Position numbers and translations under genes: made by a program. The notes under the pieces are model-generated. The model was given only the letters and a program-made list of their open reading frames with translations. It was not told the origin of the DNA and ran no database searches. 47,187 nucleotides of DNA from an uncultured Methanofollis sp. (GTDB lineage: Archaea > Halobacteriota > Methanomicrobia > Methanomicrobiales > Methanofollaceae), in the NCBI RefSeq assembly GCF_937919355.1, contig NZ_CALFSA010000016.1, positions 1 to 47,187 on the forward strand, written 5' to 3'. Positions 1 through 7,882 of the stretch are shown piece by piece; position 1 is the first letter of the stretch, and each line of letters begins with the position of its first letter.

Positions 1-60
1 TGCGCCTCCGGCCGGATCCTCGGGAACTTCCTGGAGGGCGTGGTCGAGGAGAGCACCTGA
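1..60 (+). CDS. C-terminal end of an unidentified protein (partial)
   Basis: An open frame enters from the left edge and stops at TGA 58-60. It encodes 19 residues ending in GVVEEST. The codon choice (GTC, GAG, CTC, ACC) matches the neighbouring genes. Too little is present to assign a family. It reads in the same direction as the exporter that follows, but about 90 bases with TATA-like boxes separate them, so co-transcription is doubtful. Confidence 0.5.
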   Translation, partial: CASGRILGNFLEGVVEEST

Positions 61-97
61 CCCCGGCCAGACCCATGCGCTCCCTGTCCATGCAGGG

Positions 98-150
98 AGA
101 TATAATCACTGCATTTTTCGGGCAAAACCTGATTTTGCCTAAAAATATAT
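98..150 (+). promoter_or_regulatory. Candidate TATA boxes of the MFS exporter
   Basis: Two AT-rich boxes precede the exporter: TATAATC at about 101-107 and AAAAATATAT at 141-150. Archaeal transcription normally starts 22-27 bases downstream of the box centre. The first would therefore give a short leader to ATG 149, and the second a nearly leaderless mRNA for ATG 179. Which is used is not decidable by eye. Confidence 0.4.
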
Positions 151-1594
151 GAAATTCTCCACTTTACGCTATAATTTAATGACATCGGTAATCACTGACC
201 CCCTCCACCAGAAACTCCTCCTCGGGGCGGTCGCTCTCGGGACAGTTATGGACGGACTCGACGGTTCGATCGTGAACGTCGCCCTCCCCACAATCGCCGC
301 AGACTTCAATACCGATGTAGGGACGATCGCGTGGGTCATCATCACCTATCTTCTCATGATGGCAGGTCTCCTCGTCGTCTTCGGGAAGATAGCAGACCGC
401 GGTCTCATGAAAAAGATCTTCATCGGTGGATTGGTCGTATTCACCCTTGCATCCGCCGCCTGCGGCGTTTCCCCCGCCCTCAACGCCCTCTTTGCCTCGC
501 GGATCGTCCAGGGGATAGGCGCCGCCATGATCGCCGCCGTTGCGCCGCTCCTCTGTGTCAGGTGCCTCCCACCGCGGATGCTCGGCATCGCTCTTGGCGT
601 CCTCACCGCCACGAACTCGATCGGCTTTGCCGCAGGGCCTGCTATCGGAGGGATTCTCACCCACTACCTCTCCTGGCACTGGATCTTCCTGATCAACATC
701 CCGATCGGGATCATCGGCATCCTCTTCGCCTGCAGGGTCATCCCGGCAGACCGTCCTGGAGAGAACAGGACGCAGTTCGACTTCGCCGGAGCCACGCTGC
801 TCTTCGGGACGATGGTCTCCGGCATCTTCGCGCTGGAGGAAGTCGCGGCCCTCGGCATAAACGACCCGCTGATCCTCGCCTCCGCAGCACTCTGCGTCCT
901 CTTTGCGTCGCTCTTCATCCTCAGGGAACTGAAGACGCCAGCGCCCCTCATCAACATCCGCGTCTTCGGCAGGTGGCAGTTCTCATCCGTCCTGACCGCG
1001 TTTCTGCTTATCAATGTCGTATATATGGGGGTGCTGTACCTCCTGCCCTTCTATCTCTCCGCAGAAATGGAGTTCAGCATGGCGACGAGCGGCATGTACC
1101 TCCTGATCCCCCCGTTCATCACCGCCCTCCTCGGCATCCCCTTCGGCAGGTTGTCTGACAGGTACGGTCGCAGGTGGTTTGTTGTCGCCGCGTGCCTGCT
1201 GATTATTGTTTTTAACTGTATATTCAGCACATTTGTCCCGGAAGCAGGGGTTGTCCCTCTGCTCATCGCCCTTGTCCTGATGGGCGCCGCCTTCGGGATT
1301 GTCGGCGGGCCTGCTTCGAGCAGGATCATTGAAAACGCTCCCGACGGCGAGGAGGGGACCGGGTCCTCGCTCATGATCACCACCATCTACCTTGGCAGCG
1401 TCCTCGGGACTGCCCTGTATGCGACGCTCTTCACCTTCGCAACCGCCGCCGGCGGTTCTGTGGCGTTCACCGACCTTGACTCCGCAACCTTCCTTTCCGG
1501 GTTCCATCTCACGATCTGTATCGGGATCATCCTCTCGGTACTCTCGCTGGTGCTCTCCGCAGTCGTCAGAGACGAGAGCAGGCATACGGCGTGA
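149..1594 (+). CDS. MFS multidrug exporter, DHA2 (EmrB/QacA-like) type
   Basis: Integral membrane proton-coupled exporter of 481 residues, the usual length for 14-helix DHA2 drug:H+ antiporters. Visible family marks are the helix-1 motif around VMDGLDGSIVNVALPTIA (about residues 33-50), the loop 2-3 motif GKIADRGLMKK (about 79-89), the antiporter motif-C region with GFAAGPAIGGIL (about 158-169), and hydrophobic helices to the end. The substrate cannot be read from sequence; in this family it is usually a drug or other amphipathic compound. Start choice is uncertain. ATG 149 overlaps a good archaeal TATA box (141-150), whose transcript would begin near 172-179, just at a second in-frame ATG (179, MTSVITDP). 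A weaker box at 101-107 would instead allow ATG 149. The gene stands alone. Confidence 0.88.
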   Translation: MKFSTLRYNLMTSVITDPLHQKLLLGAVALGTVMDGLDGSIVNVALPTIAADFNTDVGTIAWVIITYLLMMAGLLVVFGKIADRGLMKKIFIGGLVVFTLASAACGVSPALNALFASRIVQGIGAAMIAAVAPLLCVRCLPPRMLGIALGVLTATNSIGFAAGPAIGGILTHYLSWHWIFLINIPIGIIGILFACRVIPADRPGENRTQFDFAGATLLFGTMVSGIFALEEVAALGINDPLILASAALCVLFASLFILRELKTPAPLINIRVFGRWQFSSVLTAFLLINVVYMGVLYLLPFYLSAEMEFSMATSGMYLLIPPFITALLGIPFGRLSDRYGRRWFVVAACLLIIVFNCIFSTFVPEAGVVPLLIALVLMGAAFGIVGGPASSRIIENAPDGEEGTGSSLMITTIYLGSVLGTALYATLFTFATAAGGSVAFTDLDSATFLSGFHLTICIGIILSVLSLVLSAVVRDESRHTA

Positions 1595-2044
1595 ACTCTT
1601 GCCTGCCATCGGGATAAGCGGAGGTATGGAAATTCCGCCTCAGGATCTCGTGTTCGCCCTTTCCCGACTCCCCGGTACAGGATAGGCAGGGGGAGAGTAG
1701 TCCTCTCCTCAGGTCCCCTGTTCTGTCTTCCCTGCTCCTATCCTGATTCGGGGGTCTGGGGGCAACGAGAAGACGAAGTCTTCGAGCAGTCCCCCAGTCT
1801 AGATTATGGGGAAGGCGTTGGATCGGCGCTCTCCATCGGGGGCCCCCGGACCCCCTATATTAGGATAGAGGAGGATTACTTTCTCCCTCCTCTGGAGAGA
1901 CTCTGGAAGTAAGAATGGAAGTGGAAATCCCTCTTTTCATCTGGAGGCGAGATTAAATCGGGAATGAGATCTCCCCATGTTCTTTTCTCCAAAAAAAGAT
2001 ACTTTCACCAGAGACTCATTGGTCGGACGTCTCCCTAACTCCTC
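1595..2044. repeat. Intergenic gap with modular hairpin repeat
   Basis: This 450-base gap between two convergent genes has no credible ORF. It contains one member of the window's repeat family. The head CCTATCCTGATT lies near 1739-1750. A perfect inner hairpin follows at 1769-1783 (stem GAAGAC/GTCTTC, loop GAA). It is enclosed by an outer stem CTGGGGG (1756-1762) with CCCCCAG (1791-1797), so the whole could form a cruciform. Head-like words in the other orientation (AGGATAG) occur near 1679 and 1862. The rest is pyrimidine-rich sequence of no recognised function and may contain terminators for both flanking genes. Confidence 0.6.
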
Positions 2045-3412
2045 TCAGTTTCTCCCTCGCAGTATCCCTGTCAATGCCGTCTCCTTCCACAGGAATGACG
2101 TGAGGAAGGCGGCGAACTCCTCGTCCCAGCACGCCGTCCCTTCGAGCACCTGCCACTCGTCGTCCATCGCCTTCTTGACGTGCTTGCCGAGACCCACGCC
2201 GAGCACCTCGGGCGACCGCAGGAGGTCGGCGGCCCGCGTGTACTTCCGGGCGATCTCGACGACATAACGACCGTCTTCGATGTACGGCCCGGCAAACCTC
2301 TCCTCTTCACGCCACTTTGCGGCGAACTTCGCCGCGTTCTCGCGGCTCCAGACAGGCGGGCCGAAGTGCCGCACGACCCCCGGCATCTCGTCGCAGAAGA
2401 GTTCGAAGACGAGGATGCACCTCTTCTCCCCCATCGCCTCCTCGGCCCTGTTCACCACAAAGCCCGAGCGTTCGAGGAGGGCGCGGATACCGTCCAGGCT
2501 CCGGCGGAGTTGCGGGACGACGACGTCCGGGATGAAGGGCGGCGTCGCGAAGGAGACCGCACAGATCTTCGTCCCCCGCCGTGCGAGTTCCGCGGCAAAG
2601 CCCTCCCTGTCGAGCGCCTTGCGGTGGGGCGGGAAGAAGAACGACTCCGCCGGCCTCTCCAGGTACCCCCGGCAGAGTTCGACGAAAGAGAACATCTGGG
2701 AGATCGAGACAGACGCCGCCACATTCCTCTTCGGGTCCACCGGGTCGACGACGATCATCGGTTCCGTGAACTCGCGCAGGGCGTGGTGCTCGATATCGAT
2801 GAAGAGGCCCGGTTTCCACCGCGCCGCCGCCGTCACAAGGGGCGTGAAACCGCCGAAGTGCAGGACAAGAAGTTCGCAGAGATAACCCGCGAAGCCCTCT
2901 GTCATCTGGTCAGAGCCATAGACCCCGCCCGCCTTTGCGAACTGTTTCAGCAGGAGGACGTCGTCGACGAACGGCCTGATCCTCTCCCTGATATACCGGG
3001 TGTGGAAGGGCGTCCTGTCCACCGCGCTCCTGATCTCGGCCCCGCTCGCCACCTTATAACAGGGGACCAGGTCGACGTCGAGGCCACGGATTGTTGCGTT
3101 GATGTACGGGTGCTCGGCGTACTTCTCCCGCCAGCTCTCACCGAACTTTTTTGCGACGTCCCGTGCCAGCGCAAGCCCCTCCTCCTCCAGGTATTCCCGC
3201 GGTAGCGCCGGGTCGTGGAGCATGAAGATGTCGAGGTCGCGGTCGCCCCGCACCCAGGTGCCCCGCGCCACCGACCCGACGAGCATAGCCTCAGCCCTCC
3301 CCGAGCGGTTGACTGCGTCGATGATCTCCTCCGCGACGCCGAGGATCTCCTCCTCCTCTCCCGGCCCTGGCCTGATCCGGGAGAGCACCCTCTCCTCGAT
3401 CTCACTCCTCAC
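2045..3412 (-). CDS. cca: CCA-adding tRNA nucleotidyltransferase, archaeal class I
   Basis: Adds or repairs the 3'-CCA of tRNAs from CTP and ATP without a template. The 455 residues fit archaeal class I enzymes (about 430-460). The nucleotidyltransferase signature is GSVARGTW (46-53), followed by the metal-binding carboxylates D59 and D61 in DRDLDIF. After the catalytic head come the central tRNA-NTase domain and the C-terminal tail region (around PFIPDVVVPQLRR and FELFC). The gene is downstream of thpR with an 11-base overlap (3402-3412), so the two are translationally coupled and both act on tRNA ends. At least one of the two tRNA genes in this window (Pro) appears to encode its CCA, but the enzyme would still be needed for tRNAs that do not and for repair. 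Confidence 0.95.
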   Translation of the reverse strand: MRSEIEERVLSRIRPGPGEEEEILGVAEEIIDAVNRSGRAEAMLVGSVARGTWVRGDRDLDIFMLHDPALPREYLEEEGLALARDVAKKFGESWREKYAEHPYINATIRGLDVDLVPCYKVASGAEIRSAVDRTPFHTRYIRERIRPFVDDVLLLKQFAKAGGVYGSDQMTEGFAGYLCELLVLHFGGFTPLVTAAARWKPGLFIDIEHHALREFTEPMIVVDPVDPKRNVAASVSISQMFSFVELCRGYLERPAESFFFPPHRKALDREGFAAELARRGTKICAVSFATPPFIPDVVVPQLRRSLDGIRALLERSGFVVNRAEEAMGEKRCILVFELFCDEMPGVVRHFGPPVWSRENAAKFAAKWREEERFAGPYIEDGRYVVEIARKYTRAADLLRSPEVLGVGLGKHVKKAMDDEWQVLEGTACWDEEFAAFLTSFLWKETALTGILRGRN

Positions 3413-3950
3413 CGAGAGGCACCTCCAGCAGTGTCTCGTAGACCGGGCCTTTCGGAGTCAGGGTCGATTTTTTCAGGGTGATACGGTCGATCGTACAGGT
3501 GCCCGTCCCTTTTTCGGCAAGGTCCCGGACCACCTCAAGCAGGGACGGGTCGAACTCCTTTACCCGCGCCAGGGTGACGTGCGGCGTGAAGGCTCTCTTC
3601 TCCCGCGGGAAACCGAGAGGCCCGAGGGCCTTCTCGACCCTGTCGGCAAGACGCACGGTCTCTCCCCCGTCGTCCACCGCGCACCAGACGACCCGCGGCC
3701 GCCTGGGGTTGTTCCCGCCGACGCCACCGACTGTCAGGGCATATGCTCTCCCCTTCACCCTGCGCAGGGCGTCCTTCACGGCTCCGATCCGCTCCTCCTC
3801 CACCTCGCCGAGGAACTTGAGCGTGATGTGCGCCAGCGCCGGGTCCACCAGGCTCAACCTGGCCGTGCTCATGCGGAGCCGGTCCTGCGCGGCGCGCAGG
3901 CCCTCCCTGACCTCGTCGGAGAGTTCGATCGCGACAAAAGCCCGCACCAT
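3402..3950 (-). CDS. thpR: RNA 2',3'-cyclic phosphodiesterase (2H/LigT family)
   Basis: Two-histidine (2H) phosphoesterase that hydrolyses 2',3'-cyclic phosphate ends to 2'-phosphates; the family was first known as 2'-5' RNA ligase. The two catalytic HxTx motifs are HITL (41-44) and HVTL (124-127), spaced as expected in a protein of 182 residues. I chose ATG 3950 (MVRAFVAIEL) because the family begins within a few residues of the first beta strand; an upstream in-frame ATG at 3995 would add 15 residues of unlike sequence. It is the first gene of a minus-strand thpR-cca pair, an arrangement seen in other archaea. Confidence 0.92.
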   Translation of the reverse strand: MVRAFVAIELSDEVREGLRAAQDRLRMSTARLSLVDPALAHITLKFLGEVEEERIGAVKDALRRVKGRAYALTVGGVGGNNPRRPRVVWCAVDDGGETVRLADRVEKALGPLGFPREKRAFTPHVTLARVKEFDPSLLEVVRDLAEKGTGTCTIDRITLKKSTLTPKGPVYETLLEVPLGEE

Positions 3951-4125
3951 AGTATCTCCACTATATCGCAACCATGCTACAAAGCACCATCGCACAAATC
4001 ATAACCTTGATTCCCTCTGACAGTGAAGGTCTTTCCATCCTGTGGGATCAATCCATATGGGATCGTCCCGATACTATACGGGCTGAACCGATCGCCTGAA
4101 CCAGGATCGTGGGAGTAGTGTTTTC

Positions 4126-4398
4126 ATGGCTGATTATCCACAACTCATCGTATATACTCTTGAATGCTGTCCGCACTGCGAACTCCTGAAGGACTATCTC
4201 ACGGCACGGGGCTATCCCTTTGTCGAGGAGGACATGTCCTCGGCCGAGTCCCTCACCGAACTCCGGGTGAACGGTGTCTTTGTGAGCGAAGCGCCTGTCC
4301 TGCAGCGCGGCGAAGACGATTTTTACACCTCTTCAGACCTCTTCGAGAAGGGTCTGCTGCGTGAGGACGTCGTCGACCGGATTGCCTCGGGTGAGTGA
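4126..4398 (+). CDS. Glutaredoxin/NrdH-like redoxin
   Basis: Small thiol redox protein of 90 residues with a thioredoxin fold. The redox-active motif is CPHC (15-18), preceded by the strand LIVYTLEC and followed by a helix. A cis-Pro position is likely at EAPVLQ (about 55-60). Its stop overlaps the GTG start of nrdD by four bases (GTGA, 4395-4398), so it is translationally coupled to the reductase. Class III reductases of methanogens have been described as taking electrons from a redoxin of this type instead of formate; I infer that this is the electron donor for the next gene. A TATA-like ATACTATAC lies near 4071-4079. Confidence 0.85.
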   Translation: MADYPQLIVYTLECCPHCELLKDYLTARGYPFVEEDMSSAESLTELRVNGVFVSEAPVLQRGEDDFYTSSDLFEKGLLREDVVDRIASGE

Positions 4399-7300
4399 CG
4401 GTGGAGACACAGAAGAGGCAGGGCCCCGGCACGTCCGGAAAGGGCAACCCCGGATCTTCGCCGTCCCGCCAGGCAACCCTTGACGGCGTCTTCCTCCCCC
4501 CTCTCCCCAAGGTCAGGTCGTCTGAGGGCCACATATTCGAGTGGGACAGGTCGAAGATCATCGCCCAGATCGAGAAGGAGACGAAACTTGTCGAGAACTT
4601 CTACGGCTATGCCGGGGCGACGCCCGAGCAGGCTGCGGAGATCGCAAAGGAGGTCGAGGAGAGGATCAGGAAACTGGGCCTCCGCTCCCTCTCCGGCCCC
4701 CTGATCCGCGAGATCGTGAATATGACCTTCCTGGAGAAGGGGATGGTCCAGTACAGGAACGTCTGCACCCGCGTCGGCACCCCGGTCTTCGACGCCCACC
4801 TCATCGACGTCGGCCGCGGTTTCGAGGCCCACGACAACGCCAACCTCCAGGAGAATGCCGAGACCTCGCACAAGAAGAAGGCCGACAAGATCTCGAAGGA
4901 GCAGTACCTCCTCCAGCTCCCCCCGGAACTCGCCGACCGCCACCTGGCGGGCGACCTCCATATCCACGACCTCGAATACTTTGGATCGCGGCCGTTTTGT
5001 CAAGATTGGGACCTCCGGTACTTCTTCTACTACGGGCTGATGCCCGACGGCAACGGCACGAAGGCATCGGTCGCCGGTCCGGCGAAACGCGCCGAGGTCG
5101 CCGTCCTCCACGCGGTCAAGGCCCTCGGGAGTGCGCAGACGAACTTTGCCGGTGGCCAGGGCTACTACAACTTCCTCACCTTCATGTCCCCGTACTTCGA
5201 GGGCATGGAGTACGACGAGATGAAGCAGTTGATGCAGATGTTCGTCTACGAGATGACCCAGATGATGGTCGCCCGCGGCGGACAACTCGTCTTCTCCTCG
5301 GTACAGCTCTCGCCGGGCGTCCCGACCCTCTGGCGGGACAAGCCCTGCGTGTACAAGGGGAAGGTCTGGGACGGCACCCAGGCCCCTCTCCGGACCTACG
5401 GCGAGTTCGAGCGCGAGGTCCGCCTCCTCTTCAAGGCCCTGATAGAGGTGATGCTCGAGGGCGACTACTGGGGCAAACCCTTCTCCTTCCCGAAGCCCGA
5501 GATCTCCATCGAGCCCGACTTCATGGAGGAGGACAAGGAGTTCAACAGGCAACACCCCGACCTGCCGACGTACCGCGACCTCTACCTGCTCACCTTTGAA
5601 CTCGCCTCCAAGTTCGGGACGCCCTACTACGACAACCAGTTGCCGCCGTACCGCGGGGCCGGGAAGGGGATCTCGTGCTACCAGTGCCTCCCTGGCGACG
5701 AACTCGTCCCGGTCGTCGACACAGAGGGCCGGATGCGGGTGCGTCGTCTCGACGACCTCTTCGCTCTTGCGCGGAAGAACGGCAGGCAGGTCGACCACAC
5801 GGGCACCGAGTTTGCACCCCTCCCCTGGAAGGCGCCCTCGGTGGACTTCACCACCCTTGAGGCCTCGCCCCGCGAGTTCCTGGGTGTGATGAGGAAGAGG
5901 TACACGGGGAAGGTCCTCTCCATCGTCCTCGAATCAGGTCGGCGTCTGCGGGTGACCCCCGACCACCCGGTCTATCTCCTGAAGGACGGTCGGTATATCA
6001 GGGGAAGGGCAGGCGACCTTGCCGCCGGCGACCATCTCCCTGTGCTGACCACTCTCCCCGGTGACATTCCCGATGTCGCCACGGTCGACCTTGCCTCCCT
6101 CTTTGCCGGTACAGAAGGCGTTGTGGTGAAGGACGGATCGGTCAGGATCGCCCATGCAAAGCGTCCCATTCTCCCCCAGCTCCTGCCGGTGACCCCGGCC
6201 CTCGCCCGGTTCCTGGGCTATTACCTTGCCAGAGGGCGCAGCGACCATACAGACAGGCGTTATATTGTCAGGTTATCCTTCGAGAGGAAGGAGGAATCCC
6301 GGATCGCAGACGCTGTCTCCTCTATCAGGGAGATCGGCTTTGAGCCGCGGCTCTCAGACGGAGAGACCATAACAGACGTCGTCGTCAGCAGCAAACTCCT
6401 CTACCTCCTGATGGAGGCGCTTGGGTGCGGGAAGAATACACAGGACAGGTCCGTCCCTGACCTCGCATTCAACCTCCCGTCCGCCCTTGTCGGTGAGTAC
6501 CTTGGTGCGGCATGTGCCGGTGACGACATTGGGAACATCTGCACCGTCGGGTCCAGAAAGATATTCCTCTCACCAGGTGCGGCCCGGCGCCTCGTCCTCC
6601 TCGCCACGCGGCTCGGCGTCCAGATGAACTATGGCGAGAGTACCGGGACCGCAAAGAACTCGCAGACCGGCGAGGTCAATTCCTTCACCGCCTACACCTG
6701 TCAGATCCCCTCACAGGACCAGGCCAAGAGATTTGCGGCTGCGACCGCCTTTTCATCTCAGTACGGGACAGAGGGCGGCTCTGCCAGCGTCAGCACCGCC
6801 CTCCTCCAGAAACCCTCAAGCACTGCCGCCGCTGTCTGCCCTCTCAGGGTGGGGAAGATCACCGCCGAGGACTACGACGGCTATGTCTATGACCTCGTCG
6901 AGGTCGAGGGGACTCATTCGTTCGCGAGCGTCCTCGGCATCGTCACCGGCAACTGCTGCGCCTACCAGTTCTCTTCCACCATCGAGAAGGACGCCTCCTT
7001 CGAGGACAAACTCTATTTCAGGGATTCAAAGCACTTCTCGATGGGCTCCTGGCAGGTCGTCTCGGTCAACTGCCCGCGGGCCGCTTTCAAGGCTGAAGGC
7101 AACGACGAGCGCCTTTTCGCCGAACTGAGGGCCCTGATGGACGTCGCCGCCGAGGTCTTCACGATCAAGAGACGGTGGATGGAGACGATCCGGACGAACG
7201 GCCGGATGCCCTTTGCGATGCAGAGGCCGAAAGACCCGAACACCGGCGAGAGGGGTGCGGTGGCCGTCGACCTGGACAGTCTTGTCTACACCATCGGCGT

Positions 7301-7880
7301 CGTCGGTGTGAACGAGATGGTCCAGCACCACACGGGCCAGCAGATCCACGAGAGCAAGAGGGCATTCAAACTCGCCGTCCGTGCGATGACGGAGATGGAA
7401 CTCCATGCCCGCGAGATCTCGGAGAAGACCGGGATGACCATCGCCCTCGCCCGGACGCCTGCGGAGACGACGGGCCAGCGCTTCGCCGTCGCCGACATGC
7501 TCGACGACCGCTTCAGGGATGCGGCCCTGGCTGTGATGCAGGGCGACGTCGAGACGGCCGTCGCAGAGTGCGGGAACACCCGCGACCTTCCGGTCTATTA
7601 CACGAACGGCACCCATGTTGCACCGGGCGCCGACGTCCCCCTCACAAAGAGGATGGAGATCGAGCACGTCTTCTTCCCGATCGTCGACGGCGGCAACATC
7701 TTCCACATCTGGCTCGGCGAGGCGCGGCCAGACCCCCGCGGCCTCTATGACATGGCAATGAACCTCTGCAAAAAGACGCAGATCGGCTACTTCGCCTTCA
7801 CCCGCGACCTGACCGTCTCCCTGAAGCGCTTCAGGGAGTACCACGGCGAACCGCTGACAAAGGGGAAACTGGGAGCGTGA
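4395..7880 (+). CDS. nrdD: Anaerobic ribonucleoside-triphosphate reductase with intein; C-terminal glycyl domain not seen
   Basis: Class III reductase converting NTPs to dNTPs under anoxia. The precursor has 1161 residues. An N-terminal ATP cone lies at about residues 35-130. The NrdD barrel follows, with NFAGGQGYYNF and the cysteine-rich GISCYQ. An intein occupies residues 431-853, and the barrel resumes with CCAYQFSS. Removing the intein leaves 738 residues. The C-terminus is odd: after IGYFAFTRDL the protein ends within about 26 residues (KGKLGA). The four-cysteine zinc site and the RVxGY glycyl-radical motif that normally end NrdD are absent, and I see no remnant in any frame before the stop. 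The GTG start at 4395 overlaps the redoxin gene, and the stop overlaps or abuts the DUF1786 gene. No NrdG activase is in the window. Confidence 0.9.
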   Translation: MTVETQKRQGPGTSGKGNPGSSPSRQATLDGVFLPPLPKVRSSEGHIFEWDRSKIIAQIEKETKLVENFYGYAGATPEQAAEIAKEVEERIRKLGLRSLSGPLIREIVNMTFLEKGMVQYRNVCTRVGTPVFDAHLIDVGRGFEAHDNANLQENAETSHKKKADKISKEQYLLQLPPELADRHLAGDLHIHDLEYFGSRPFCQDWDLRYFFYYGLMPDGNGTKASVAGPAKRAEVAVLHAVKALGSAQTNFAGGQGYYNFLTFMSPYFEGMEYDEMKQLMQMFVYEMTQMMVARGGQLVFSSVQLSPGVPTLWRDKPCVYKGKVWDGTQAPLRTYGEFEREVRLLFKALIEVMLEGDYWGKPFSFPKPEISIEPDFMEEDKEFNRQHPDLPTYRDLYLLTFELASKFGTPYYDNQLPPYRGAGKGISCYQCLPGDELVPVVDTEGRMRVRRLDDLFALARKNGRQVDHTGTEFAPLPWKAPSVDFTTLEASPREFLGVMRKRYTGKVLSIVLESGRRLRVTPDHPVYLLKDGRYIRGRAGDLAAGDHLPVLTTLPGDIPDVATVDLASLFAGTEGVVVKDGSVRIAHAKRPILPQLLPVTPALARFLGYYLARGRSDHTDRRYIVRLSFERKEESRIADAVSSIREIGFEPRLSDGETITDVVVSSKLLYLLMEALGCGKNTQDRSVPDLAFNLPSALVGEYLGAACAGDDIGNICTVGSRKIFLSPGAARRLVLLATRLGVQMNYGESTGTAKNSQTGEVNSFTAYTCQIPSQDQAKRFAAATAFSSQYGTEGGSASVSTALLQKPSSTAAAVCPLRVGKITAEDYDGYVYDLVEVEGTHSFASVLGIVTGNCCAYQFSSTIEKDASFEDKLYFRDSKHFSMGSWQVVSVNCPRAAFKAEGNDERLFAELRALMDVAAEVFTIKRRWMETIRTNGRMPFAMQRPKDPNTGERGAVAVDLDSLVYTIGVVGVNEMVQHHTGQQIHESKRAFKLAVRAMTEMELHAREISEKTGMTIALARTPAETTGQRFAVADMLDDRFRDAALAVMQGDVETAVAECGNTRDLPVYYTNGTHVAPGADVPLTKRMEIEHVFFPIVDGGNIFHIWLGEARPDPRGLYDMAMNLCKKTQIGYFAFTRDLTVSLKRFREYHGEPLTKGKLGA
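5685..6953 (+). other. Intein coding segment within nrdD (decayed LAGLIDADG endonuclease)
   Basis: A 423-residue in-frame insertion at precursor residues 431-853. It opens with Cys1 in CLPGDELV (block A). Block B looks like VTPDHPVYLL. It closes with DYDGYVYDLVEVEGTHSF (block F) and GIVTGN, followed by Cys+1 of the extein. The penultimate residue is Gly instead of the usual His, a variant that may slow or alter Asn cyclisation. The central domain has two degenerate dodecapeptides, FLGYYLARG and YLGAACAGDD. In the first, the expected acidic catalytic residue (usually Glu or Asp before the last Gly) is Arg, so DNA cleavage is probably lost. The insertion sits beside a conserved cysteine-rich NrdD segment. 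Inteins are known in NrdD of other methanogens. Confidence 0.9.
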
Positions 7881-7882
7881 GG

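Noticed and set aside
2180..3205. 341-codon frame on the plus strand
   Set aside because: Antisense to cca, whose catalytic motifs are intact.
4323..5798. 491-codon frame on the minus strand
   Set aside because: Antisense to nrdD; Glu/Val/Leu-rich with no motifs.
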